The notes below the pieces were generated by a model. It saw nothing but the letters and a program-made list of their open reading frames with translations. It did not search any database and was not told where the DNA came from. Positions 54,384 to 62,661 of a DNA stretch of 64,000 nucleotides are shown here, in pieces. Both the position numbers and the translations under genes were made by a program. Source of the DNA: CAIVAT01 sp037133475 (GTDB lineage Bacteria; Bacteroidota; Bacteroidia; Bacteroidales; FEN-979); assembly GCA_037133475.1 (NCBI GenBank), contig JBAXOB010000003.1, positions 118,660 to 182,659 on the forward strand. The letters are read 5' to 3'. Each line of letters opens with the position of its first letter. Within the stretch, counting starts at the first letter, position 1.

Positions 54384-54710
54384 ATGGAAATAAAACCAAT
54401 TATTGCAAGCTTTTTGTCTTTGGTCATACCTGGATTAGGTCAGATTTACGGGGGCAAAGGAAATAAAGGGGCATGTATTATTTTTGCTTCCATCGTGATT
54501 GCAAATTTGAATATACTGATTTTACCAATGATTGCTTTAGCAAATCCAAATTTACCTGTTTCTGCAAATGATGTAAATGTGGTTTGGAAATATTGGATTC
54601 CGAGAGTAACACATGATATAGCCTCGTTATGGAGTATTGTTTTTTGGATTTGGGCAATTGCGGATGCCTTTGTCGTTACAAAAAGGAAAAACAAGGTACT
54701 TGACCTATAA
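54384..54710 (+). CDS. Small membrane protein
   Basis: 108 residues with two to three transmembrane helices: IASFLSLVIPGLGQIYGGKG (about 8-27, the PGLGQ-Y-G motif of TM2/DUF5683-like small membrane proteins), CIIFASIVIANLNILILPMI and IVFWIWAIADAFVVTKR at the end. It begins 2 bp after the flavodoxin stop. Function not known. Confidence 0.75.
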   Translation: MEIKPIIASFLSLVIPGLGQIYGGKGNKGACIIFASIVIANLNILILPMIALANPNLPVSANDVNVVWKYWIPRVTHDIASLWSIVFWIWAIADAFVVTKRKNKVLDL

Positions 54711-54720
54711 AGGATGAAGT

Positions 54721-55132
54721 ATGAGCGGAAACTATTTTATTGATGCAGGCAAATTCACAATCGATAAGTTCAGAACGATTCTGAAAAACAAGGAGGTTTT
54801 GCCTGGCCGTATTATGCTTACAGATAAAATTGACAAGCGCTTTTAACCTTATTAAATCAAAAGGAATTCATTCGCTCGCTGATCTGCTGAAAGAGTTAAA
54901 GACAAAACCAAAGATTGAAAAATTCGCAAAGGATACAGCGCTGAGCGTTGAATATCTGACAATGTTAAGAAGAGAAGCAAATAGCAATTTTTCAGCTCCC
55001 TTAAGGTTGACAAAAACAAACAGTGAAAAAGGATTGACAAACGCAAGGTTCACTGCAAAGGATATGGAATATTGCAAGGAATTGGGCAGAGATTTACCTT
55101 TTAACCTTAATTTAACACAGATTCAGCGATAA
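54721..55132 (+). pseudogene. Frameshifted gene for a small helical protein
   Basis: The ATG at 54721 opens MSGNYFIDAGKFTIDKF and runs to KIDKRF, then hits a stop at 54844-54846. The sequence continues in the next frame (from a nominal TTG at 54830). Removing one T from the four-T run at 54841-54844 restores IDKRFNLIKSKGIHSLADLL and reads on without a break to the stop at 55130-55132. The joined product of about 136 residues is helical, with repeated leucine-rich helices (ADLLKELKTKPKIEKFAK, VEYLTMLRREAN). It resembles HhH-like or DUF4332-type small proteins, but I am unsure. Either a real mutation or a homopolymer sequencing or assembly error. It lies 10 bp after the membrane-protein gene. 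Confidence 0.65.
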
Positions 55133-55209
55133 TTTGTTAATATTAATGTTTTTTCGGGTATGACAGGCCGGATCGACTCATAATTCATGACCATTAAAAT
55201 GTTCAACCT

Positions 55210-56802
55210 ATGAATACAAACGTTTTCCGATCCATAATATCGAACGTTTTTATCATGCTGGCGGCATGCTCCATTCTGTTGTCACTGGATTCCTGTAAAA
55301 AAAAGCCACACGAGTTTATTATTTTATCGGGTTCCGAAAACGGACCCCTGGAGCATATTGTCACAGATTTCGCAAAGGAGAACAATTTTCTTGTCAAATT
55401 CAAATATGAGGGGTCGGTCGATATCATGCTGGAGCTGCAGAAAAATGCTGCAAAATATGATGCGGTTTGGCCTGCAAGCGGCCTTTGGATTACGCTGGGC
55501 GACCATGATAGAAAGGTTAAGTATGCCCAATCCATCCTGACGTCACCGGTTGTATTTGGGATACGACAAAGCGTTGCACAGCAGCTTGGTTTTGTTGGGA
55601 AGGATGTGAAGGTTTCTGAACTCCTGAAAGCAATTAGAGAGAAAAAACTCCGCTTTATCATGACCTCCGCCTCCCAATCCAATTCAGGCGCCAGCGCATA
55701 CATTGGCTTTCTTTATGCATTGCTCGGGAATCCTGAATATATTACCCTGGATGATCTTGAAAAACCTGGGTTGAAGAAAGAAATTACCGACCTGCTGGCT
55801 GGGATAAACAGGTCTTCAGGTAGTTCGGCATGGTTAAAGGATCTGTTCCTCAAGGGTGGGTATGATGCCATGGTGAATTATGAAGCGCTGATGATTGAAA
55901 CAAACCAGGAGTTGACCCGGCAGGGAAAGGAACCATTGTATCTTGTTTATCCCGTTGATGGCCTTGTGATTGCCGATTCACAATTGGGTTATATCGATAA
56001 CGGGGATCTTAAAAAAGAGGTTTTTTTTAAAGAACTCCAGGCCTATCTGCTTAGCGAACCGGTTCAGCGGCAGCTGTTACAACTCGGTAGACGGACCGGT
56101 TTTGCCGGTGAGTTAAAAAACGCGCCTGCTGCCATATTCAATCCTGCCTGGGGAATCAACACGCAAAAGATACTTTCACCGATCAAACTTCCCAGGGCGG
56201 AGGTAATACTGAGGGCTCTGAACCTGTATCAAACCATGTTCCGAAAACCTTCGCTCACCTTTTACTGCCTCGATTTTTCAGGGAGCATGATCGGGGGGAA
56301 CTCCGACCTGGTAAAAAAAGCAATGGAAATCCTGCTTGACCAGGACAAGGCGGGAAAGTACTTTCTCCAAAGTTCACCCGATGATTTAACGTTTGTCATT
56401 CCATTCGCAGGAACAATATTTAATGCCTGGCAGGTAGAGGGGAACAAACAGTCCGAAATGATGGATTTATTGACGAAAATCAGGCAAACAGATACCGATG
56501 GATCCACCGACATTTATTCGCCTGTTATACTTGCACTGGACCAGATCGTAACGATTGATTCAACAAAATATATTCCGGCAATAATACTCATGACGGACGG
56601 GGAATCCAATACCGGTAAAAAGTACTCAGATCTTGAATCTGCCTGGAAAAAGAACGGGAGGGATGTGCCTGTTTTTTTGATTAAATTTGGCGATGCTTCC
56701 GACGCCCAGTTGGCTCAGATTGCCAAACTTACGAATGGGGCTGTGTTTGACGGCAGGAAAGACCTGATCGGCGCTTTCAGAAAGGTAAAAGGGTATAACT
56801 AA
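55210..56802 (+). CDS. Lipoprotein with solute-binding-like and VWA domains
   Basis: 530 residues. The signal ends at LSLDSC with lipidated Cys29, so it is anchored to a membrane on the periplasmic or surface side. Residues 35-300 resemble a bacterial extracellular solute-binding protein of the anion or molybdate/sulfate type (EFIILSGSENGPLEHIVTDF, KYDAVWPASGLWITLG, TSASQSNSGASAYIGFLYAL). Residues 345-525 are a von Willebrand factor A domain with a complete MIDAS: DFSGSM (about 354), Thr in TDGSTDIYS (about 428) and Asp in TDGESNTGK (about 461). It would bind a metal and a protein ligand. The stop overlaps the next start as TAATG. The combination suggests that ligand capture is coupled to protein recruitment, which is my inference. 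Confidence 0.85.
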   Translation: MNTNVFRSIISNVFIMLAACSILLSLDSCKKKPHEFIILSGSENGPLEHIVTDFAKENNFLVKFKYEGSVDIMLELQKNAAKYDAVWPASGLWITLGDHDRKVKYAQSILTSPVVFGIRQSVAQQLGFVGKDVKVSELLKAIREKKLRFIMTSASQSNSGASAYIGFLYALLGNPEYITLDDLEKPGLKKEITDLLAGINRSSGSSAWLKDLFLKGGYDAMVNYEALMIETNQELTRQGKEPLYLVYPVDGLVIADSQLGYIDNGDLKKEVFFKELQAYLLSEPVQRQLLQLGRRTGFAGELKNAPAAIFNPAWGINTQKILSPIKLPRAEVILRALNLYQTMFRKPSLTFYCLDFSGSMIGGNSDLVKKAMEILLDQDKAGKYFLQSSPDDLTFVIPFAGTIFNAWQVEGNKQSEMMDLLTKIRQTDTDGSTDIYSPVILALDQIVTIDSTKYIPAIILMTDGESNTGKKYSDLESAWKKNGRDVPVFLIKFGDASDAQLAQIAKLTNGAVFDGRKDLIGAFRKVKGYN

Positions 56803-57422
56803 TGAAAAAGTTTACAACGGTCGCCGGGATCATTTCCGGGATTGCAGCCGGATTGGTTATGCTTGGCCTCTTTTTTCTTTTCCATTTCAGCCTTGTAATC
56901 ACGGCCATCATCACCTTTGCAACATTCCTAGGGATCTATGTCATCCTGTTTGCCCTTCGTCCGAAGGATCAGTTTGCCATACTCCCGGGAAACGGGATCA
57001 CCGCTGAGAAGGTGGAAACCGTTTTAAGGGAGAGTGAAGAGAAGATCAGGGAACTGGAGAGGCTGGCAAAACAGATCAGAAACGAAAACATACGCGCCCG
57101 GATATACCATATCATCACGGTTGTTAAGAAGATTTATGAAAATATCAGGAAAGATCCTGAGAAGATGAAAATTGCACGGCAGTTTCTTTCCTATTATTTT
57201 GATACCAGTATCAATATTGTCAAAAAGTATTCCCAGCTGTCACTTCAGGATGTTCAATCGCCTGAAATCTCGAAGGCGTTGCTGAAAGCAGAAGATATGC
57301 TCACCTCGATTGATACTGCTTTTGATAAACAACTGGCGAAATTGCTCAGCAATGATGTGATGGACCTTGACGTTGAAATTGAAACGCTGGAGAAAACATT
57401 TCAGGCGGAAGATTTAAAATAA
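56802..57422 (+). CDS. XpaC-family membrane protein (5-bromo-4-chloroindolyl phosphate hydrolysis family)
   Basis: 206 residues. Two N-terminal transmembrane helices (VAGIISGIAAGLVMLGLFFL and SLVITAIITFATFLGIYVIL) are followed by a helical, coiled-coil cytoplasmic part (ESEEKIRELERLAKQI, YHIITVVKKIYENI, FLSYYFDTSINIVKKY, ALLKAEDMLTSIDTAF). This matches the XpaC family, named for a phenotype in Bacillus, with no proven biochemical activity. XpaC and TelA genes are known neighbours, as here. Its start and stop both overlap adjacent genes by one base in TAATG junctions, indicating translational coupling. Confidence 0.8.
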   Translation: MKKFTTVAGIISGIAAGLVMLGLFFLFHFSLVITAIITFATFLGIYVILFALRPKDQFAILPGNGITAEKVETVLRESEEKIRELERLAKQIRNENIRARIYHIITVVKKIYENIRKDPEKMKIARQFLSYYFDTSINIVKKYSQLSLQDVQSPEISKALLKAEDMLTSIDTAFDKQLAKLLSNDVMDLDVEIETLEKTFQAEDLK

Positions 57423-58504
57423 TGATTATGCGAGGTTTACTGTTTGGATTAGGAATACTGTTACTGGCTGCTGCCATCGGTTTCGGTTACTGGTATTACA
57501 GCAATAAAAAACCGGAGGTACACATCAGGGGTATCATAGGAAGCGAAAAGAGTTCATTTCTTGAAAACGGGCAGGTAAAATCCATCCTGAAAAAAAAGTA
57601 CGGCATTGTGGTGGATTATATCCGTGCCGGTTCCATTGAAATGGTGAGTGAAGAGGCAAAAAGTGAGACCGATTTTCTCTGGCCTTCCAGCCAGGTAGCC
57701 CTCGAGATCTTTAAAAGTAAACAGGGAGCTAAAATAGTGCGTGCTGAAAATATCTTCAACTCTCCGATCGTCATTTACAGTTGGGATATCGTTGTAGATG
57801 CCCTGGTGAAGTCGGGCATTGTTAAAAAGGAGATGGGCACCTACTACATCGTCGACATGCCGGCATTGCTGAAAATGATCAGGGAGGGGAAAAGATGGTC
57901 CGACATCGGGCTGACACAGTTGTATGGTAAAATTTCGGTAACCACAACCGATCCCACGAAATCCAATTCCGGGAATATGTTTGCCGGGTTGGTTGCCAAT
58001 ATCCTGAAAGGTGGCGATGTGGTCGTTGAGGCTGATCTCCCTCAGGTACTGCCTGAAGTCAGAGAATTCTTTGCCAGGCAGGGATTTATGCAAAGTACCT
58101 CGGGAGTCCTGTTTGAACAGTTTTTAAAGACCGGCGTGGGGCAATATCCATTAATGGGGGGGTACGAAAGCCAGGCCATCGAATTTTCGAGAATGCACCA
58201 GGATTTCTGGCCCAAAGTTAAAAACCAGATCAAAACCTTATACCCGGTTCCCACCGTATGGAGCGAACATCCCCTGATCATCCTGAATAAAAAGGCAACA
58301 CTGTTCATCGATGCCCTGAAAGACGAGGAGATACAAAAGATCGCATGGGAACATCACGGGTTCCGCACCGGTTTGATGGGCGTGCAGAACGATCCGAAGA
58401 CACTCCTGGTCGATGGCATTCCCGGCGCTGTTACAAAGATTGTCCCGATGCCGCGGGCAACTGTTATGGAAAAGATAATTGAGGCACTGACCGATAACCG
58501 GTAG
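57422..58504 (+). CDS. Membrane-anchored solute-binding-like protein
   Basis: 360 residues. An N-terminal membrane anchor (MRGLLFGLGILLLAAAIGFG after MI, then YWYYSNKKP) lacks a cleavage site or lipobox. The rest is a solute-binding-like fold related to the first half of the 55210 gene product. Both have a D-F/V-W-P-S/A segment (DFLWPSSQVALEIF here) and a T-SNSG loop (TTTDPTKSNSGNMFAG at about 175-190). Compared with that gene it lacks the VWA domain. The two are diverged paralogues, so the operon likely displays two sensors for the same or related ligands. An ATG at 57428 is an alternative start. Confidence 0.8.
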   Translation: MIMRGLLFGLGILLLAAAIGFGYWYYSNKKPEVHIRGIIGSEKSSFLENGQVKSILKKKYGIVVDYIRAGSIEMVSEEAKSETDFLWPSSQVALEIFKSKQGAKIVRAENIFNSPIVIYSWDIVVDALVKSGIVKKEMGTYYIVDMPALLKMIREGKRWSDIGLTQLYGKISVTTTDPTKSNSGNMFAGLVANILKGGDVVVEADLPQVLPEVREFFARQGFMQSTSGVLFEQFLKTGVGQYPLMGGYESQAIEFSRMHQDFWPKVKNQIKTLYPVPTVWSEHPLIILNKKATLFIDALKDEEIQKIAWEHHGFRTGLMGVQNDPKTLLVDGIPGAVTKIVPMPRATVMEKIIEALTDNR

Positions 58505-58542
58505 ATTTTAACAAAATACATCAATACTTAAAACCCAACCCG

Positions 58543-59643
58543 ATGAGCGATGAATTGAGCATCAGAGATAATGTCAGCCTGAGCAATACCAGCGCGGTGA
58601 ATATTGCCAGCCTGAACCCTGAACAATTAGCCCGTATTGAAGATATCAAAAAACAGATCAATGTCGAAGATTCGCAGGCCATCATCACATACGGTGTTGG
58701 CGCACAGCGCGATATTTCCACCTTCGCCGACAACATCCTCCAGGAGGTAAGGACGAAGGACAGCGGGTATGCCGGCAATATCCTCTCCGACCTGGTCTTA
58801 AAGGTCAGGGATATTGATGTCGACAGTCTCGGATCAAAAGAGGGATTCTTTGCCAAAATTCCATTCCTGGGCGGTCTGGTGAATTCTTTCAGAAAATTCA
58901 TCATCCGGTATGAAAAACTCAGTGTCCAGATCGAGAAGATCATTGATGAACTTGATAAAGCCCGCATGCAGATGCTGAGAGACCTCACCCTGCTCGATTC
59001 AATGTATGGGAAGAACCTCGAATACCTGCAGAATCTTGATCTTTTTATTGCCGCTGGCCAGTTGAAGTTGCAGGAGTTACAGAACACCGTCGCACCCCGG
59101 TTGAAAATGAAGGCCGATGAAACCAAAGATCCTGCAGATGCCCAGAAATACAATGATTTCATGCAGTTTCTCAACCGCTTTGAGAAAAAGATTTATGATC
59201 TCCAGTTAAGCCGCATGATCTCGATCCAGGCCGGCCCGCAGATCCGGTTGATTCAGAACGGCGACCAGGCCCTTGTTGAAAAGATCCAGAGTTCAATCCT
59301 GAATACCATCCCGCTCTGGAAAAACCAGATCGTTATCGCCATTACCCTGTTCAGGCAAAAATCGGCGCTGAAACTCCAGAAAGAGGTTACCGATACAACC
59401 AACGAACTCCTGCGGAAAAATTCAGAAATGCTGAAGGAGAGTTCGGTTGAAATTGCCAAGGAGTCGGAAAGGGGTATCGTGGATATTGAAACGCTTAAAA
59501 AGGTCAACAGCGATCTTATTTCAACGATCGAGGATACGCTGAAAATTCAGGCCGATGGTAAGGCCAAACGACAGTTGGCCGAATCCGAACTGGCGAAGAT
59601 CGAACAGGAGTTGAAGGACAAACTTTTATCGGTAAGGGTGTAA
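58543..59643 (+). CDS. TelA-family toxic anion resistance protein
   Basis: 366 residues, the family's usual length. Typical features are LNPEQLARIEDIKKQINVED near residue 25, QAIITYGVGAQRDISTFADN (about 45-65), FLGGLVNSFRKFIIRYEKLS (about 108), and long coiled-coil helices through the rest (LRKNSEMLKESSVEIAKESE, RQLAESELAKIEQELKD). TelA proteins are soluble, occur in tellurite-resistance and cell-envelope-stress loci, and have no known enzymatic activity. It begins 38 bp after the membrane-anchored binding protein gene and ends 3 bp before the GNAT-nitrilase gene, so it belongs to the same operon. No TerD or TerC gene is in view. Confidence 0.88.
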   Translation: MSDELSIRDNVSLSNTSAVNIASLNPEQLARIEDIKKQINVEDSQAIITYGVGAQRDISTFADNILQEVRTKDSGYAGNILSDLVLKVRDIDVDSLGSKEGFFAKIPFLGGLVNSFRKFIIRYEKLSVQIEKIIDELDKARMQMLRDLTLLDSMYGKNLEYLQNLDLFIAAGQLKLQELQNTVAPRLKMKADETKDPADAQKYNDFMQFLNRFEKKIYDLQLSRMISIQAGPQIRLIQNGDQALVEKIQSSILNTIPLWKNQIVIAITLFRQKSALKLQKEVTDTTNELLRKNSEMLKESSVEIAKESERGIVDIETLKKVNSDLISTIEDTLKIQADGKAKRQLAESELAKIEQELKDKLLSVRV

Positions 59644-59646
59644 AAG

Positions 59647-61182
59647 ATGAAAAACAAGAATAAGGCTTATATCCTGGACAATATCAAAATCAGGCAGATC
59701 AATATCAAAGATTATAATCAGATTGTTCAGCTGCAACTGAAGTGTTTCCCGACCATGAAGCCTTGGAAGAAGGAACAAATTGAAAGCCAGGTCAGTATTT
59801 TTCCGGAAGGTCAGTTGTGCATAGAATTAAATAAGAAGGTTATTGCTTCTTCCTCATCGCTGATTGTCGACATTGAAATCTATGACCAGGAGCACAAATG
59901 GTTCGATATCAGTGATCATGGCTTTATCACGAACCATAATTCCGCCGGCGATACACTGTATGGAATTGAAATCATGGTTGACCCTGAATACCAGGGAAAT
60001 GGTCTTGCAAGAAAAATCTATAACGCAAGAAAAGAGCTGGCAATCCAATACAATTTAAGAAGAATCGTCCTTGGCGGAAGAATCCCGGGTTTTACCAATT
60101 TTAAAGATAAACTGACGCCTCAGGAGTACATCGACCAGGTAACCCAGAAAAAGGTATTTGACCCGGTCTTATCGGTTCAGATTGCCAATGGGTTCGTACT
60201 GAAAAGAATTATTGACAAATACCTTGAAATGGATGAAGATTCGGCGGGATTTGCAACATTTCTTGAGTGGACAAACCTGAATTACCAGCCAAAACAGACA
60301 AAACAATACTATTCATCAAATCCGGTGAGAATATGTTCCGTTCAATACCAGATGAGAAGAATCAAATCATTTGGAAAATTCTCACAACAGGTAAAATACT
60401 TCATTGATGTGGCTTCGGATTACAAATGTGATTTTGTTCTCTTTCCCGAATTGTTCACCACACAGTTACTCTCATTCCTGAAAGAGAAAGATCCGCAAAA
60501 TGCTGCCAAAGAGCTCGCTGAATTTACCCCTCAGTTTATTGAACTATTCAAACAACTTGCTGTCAGTTATAATGTTAATATTATTGCAGGCTCTCATTTT
60601 ATTATTGAGGACCATCATCTTTACAATGTTGCATACCTTTTTCACAGGAATGGGGAAATCGACAAGCAATACAAGCTCCATATCACGCCGAGCGAAAAAA
60701 AATACTGGGGTGTTGAACATGGCAATAAAATTGAGGTTTTCGACACAGATAAATGTAAAATTGCCATTCAGGTTTGTTATGATGTCGAATTCCCTGAAAT
60801 AAGCAGGATTGCAGTTGAAAAAGGTGCTCGGATCATTTTTGTGCCCTTTTGCACCGATAACAGGAACGGATATCTTCGTGTACGCTACTGCGCCCAGGCG
60901 AGATGTGTCGAAAACCAGGTTTACGTGGCGATTGCAGGAAACGTGGGCAACCTTCCCGATGTTGTCAACATGGATATACAATACGCCCAATCGGCAATTT
61001 TCACCCCATCTGATCTGTTCTTCGCCCGGGATGGCATCGCGGCAGAAGCTACCGCGAACGTTGAAAGCGTGGTGATCCATGATGTCGATATAGAAGCCTT
61101 AAACAGGCATAAAGGCGCAACCGCAACCCATAATTGGGACGACCGTAGAACAGATCTGTACAACATTGTCTATCAGGGGTAA
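59647..61182 (+). CDS. GNAT acetyltransferase-nitrilase (carbon-nitrogen hydrolase) fusion
   Basis: 511 residues. The first domain (about 10-210) is GNAT-like, with EIMVDPEYQGNGLARKIYNA (about 105-124) carrying the Q-G-N-G-L-A acetyl-CoA loop. The second (about 225-505) is a nitrilase-superfamily amidase with the catalytic Glu in LFPELFTTQ (about 266), Lys in YKLHITPSEKKYW (about 341) and Cys in IAIQVCYDVEFPE (about 376). The fusion is known from diverse bacteria. The substrate is not known, though an amide-containing acceptor is likely. It lies 3 bp after TelA, giving a metabolic enzyme at the end of a sensing operon, which is unusual. Confidence 0.9.
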   Translation: MKNKNKAYILDNIKIRQINIKDYNQIVQLQLKCFPTMKPWKKEQIESQVSIFPEGQLCIELNKKVIASSSSLIVDIEIYDQEHKWFDISDHGFITNHNSAGDTLYGIEIMVDPEYQGNGLARKIYNARKELAIQYNLRRIVLGGRIPGFTNFKDKLTPQEYIDQVTQKKVFDPVLSVQIANGFVLKRIIDKYLEMDEDSAGFATFLEWTNLNYQPKQTKQYYSSNPVRICSVQYQMRRIKSFGKFSQQVKYFIDVASDYKCDFVLFPELFTTQLLSFLKEKDPQNAAKELAEFTPQFIELFKQLAVSYNVNIIAGSHFIIEDHHLYNVAYLFHRNGEIDKQYKLHITPSEKKYWGVEHGNKIEVFDTDKCKIAIQVCYDVEFPEISRIAVEKGARIIFVPFCTDNRNGYLRVRYCAQARCVENQVYVAIAGNVGNLPDVVNMDIQYAQSAIFTPSDLFFARDGIAAEATANVESVVIHDVDIEALNRHKGATATHNWDDRRTDLYNIVYQG

Positions 61183-61545
61183 TTGACAGTTCGCTTTGCC
61201 GGTGTATCCAATATATCGTTTTTGTATTGCAGTCTAAAAACGGCTACTAATGGATGACCAAATGCCAGTAAGACGATATTTTCCCCATTTTGTGGAGACC
61301 AGGAGCAGGAGGAGACCCCGTTAGCCCTGCGGGAAACGAAATGATGTTGTCAGGCATGATGCGGTTCTGCAAATAAGCCGGGAGGTGGCTTTGTATCTCT
61401 GCACTTTCTTTTATACAATTATGAAAATATCCGGGCTGCCAGGGATGTTAACGTTCTTTGATAAGTTAAAAAGATACTGTTCATCCCGGGATTGTTTTTT
61501 CCTTGACAATCAGCTTCATTTGAGTTAACTTTGGAAAAAAACAAA
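61183..61545. other. Intergenic region
   Basis: 363 bp with no supported gene. The only recognisable element is the promoter candidate at its right end (listed separately). A 10-bp palindrome ATCCCGGGAT followed by a T run near 61485-61500 is too weak for a confident terminator call. Confidence 0.4.
61503..61533 (+). promoter_or_regulatory. Bacteroidota-type promoter before the 61546 gene
   Basis: TTG (61503-61505), 20 bp, TAACTTTG (61526-61533), an exact -7 match. Transcription would begin only a few bases before the ATG at 61546, which argues against the TTG at 61531 as a start. Confidence 0.55.
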
Positions 61546-61920
61546 ATGAAAAAAACACAAAAATTGATCTTTCCGGAGGTGCATATTCTTGGAGACCTGG
61601 AGGATGTTAAAAATCTGGTATCAGGAATAAACAGGAAAAAGGTAATCCTGGTATTCCAGGATGGAGAACAGGGTTTATTTTATCTGGTGGGTAAGAAAAA
61701 TATTAAACTGACCGATCAGAAGGGTATTGCAAAATTGGAAAAGAAGTTCCAGGTAATTTTCTTATCCTTTTTCCCCAGCCGTAAAAAAGTTGAACCGGTG
61801 ATGGAGGAAAAGCCGGAAAAACCTTTGGCAGTCCCTGAAAAGACAGCAAAGAAAGAGAAGAAAGAAAAAAAACCTAAAAAGGAAAAAGAGGCTAAAAACG
61901 ACAAAAAGGCTGCAAAATAA
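61546..61920 (+). CDS. Small protein with lysine-rich tail, unknown function
   Basis: 124 residues from the ATG at 61546. The first 75 residues are hydrophobic and mixed (KLIFPEVHILGDLEDVKNLV, KKVILVFQDGEQGLFYLVGK). The last 35 are a run of Lys, Glu and Ala (KTAKKEKKEKKPKKEKEAK), probably disordered and able to bind nucleic acid or acidic partners. A promoter with a very short leader precedes it. It converges with a short minus-strand gene. Family not recognised. Confidence 0.6.
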   Translation: MKKTQKLIFPEVHILGDLEDVKNLVSGINRKKVILVFQDGEQGLFYLVGKKNIKLTDQKGIAKLEKKFQVIFLSFFPSRKKVEPVMEEKPEKPLAVPEKTAKKEKKEKKPKKEKEAKNDKKAAK

Positions 61921-61923
61921 TTT

Positions 61924-62172
61924 TTATTTAGGCTTTGCAGAACGGGAAAAAGCTTTGGAGCTCCTTCGCATTTCATACTTTTCCCTTGCCTCTGACTCTT
62001 TGCTTTGATCTGAAATAAACAGGATCGTTTTACCTCCGTCGAGGATAATGGGGTATTTGTTTATCACGGAACCAGAGGAAAGCTTTGATTTCGGAATCAA
62101 ATTTTGATGGTTCGATAAGGCTATCCTGACGTCGATAGAGTTATTATTCGCCAGCTGTATGATATTTTTCAT
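61924..62172 (-). CDS. Short hypothetical protein
   Basis: 82 residues from an ATG, with a plausible mixed composition (MKNIIQLANNNSIDVRIALS, PIILDGGKTILFISDQ, then a basic tail EAREKYEMRRSSKAFSRSAK). It ends 3 bp from the convergent Lys-rich protein gene. No promoter consensus is seen. Called mainly because the frame is long for its setting and the ATG is well placed. Confidence 0.5.
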   Translation of the reverse strand: MKNIIQLANNNSIDVRIALSNHQNLIPKSKLSSGSVINKYPIILDGGKTILFISDQSKESEAREKYEMRRSSKAFSRSAKPK

Positions 62173-62661
62173 TGTATCAGAATTTTTAGGGTAATATTTT
62201 ATTAATCATTATAACCCTCTATCCGATACAATATTTTCAGGGACATTCAGTGTTAATGGTTATTTAACAATCAGGCTGTTTAATCATGTTTGGACAGTAT
62301 TTATTTAACAAATACTTAATCCGGCAAAACAGGTTGCAGCGACAACAACCGATTTCTTACTTCCGCGGATAATTTGATTCACTGTTTCAGGGCCTTTCCC
62401 ATTTCTGACATGAGTGCCATTGATGAAAAAGCCTGAAAGTTACATTGCGGAATATCTGTTTTCTTCAAAGACCTTTATTGGGACCGGGCCTTCAGTATTT
62501 GTGCTGCTTTTGCGCTCACTATAAGGTTCAGGTTGAAACAATGCAGGGGCTGGGAACCAGGAGTAAGCAAACCTTTTTACTGCTTTTTTCCATCCCGCCC
62601 GTTTATTGTGAGATTACTCCCGCAAGTCAGGAAACTTTAAAACGGGTAAAATGAATTTTGT
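62173..62661. other. Intergenic region
   Basis: 489 bp with no supported gene. Short frames on either strand have poor amino-acid composition. No repeats or promoter elements of note were seen. Confidence 0.45.

Noticed and set aside
55210..58504. ABC transporter for an anion
   Set aside because: Two binding-like proteins are present, but no permease or ATPase gene is in the operon, and one is fused to a VWA domain.
61485..61500. Terminator of the GNAT-nitrilase operon
   Set aside because: The palindrome ATCCCGGGAT has no loop and lies 300 bp from the stop. A T run follows, but the stem cannot form as a normal hairpin.
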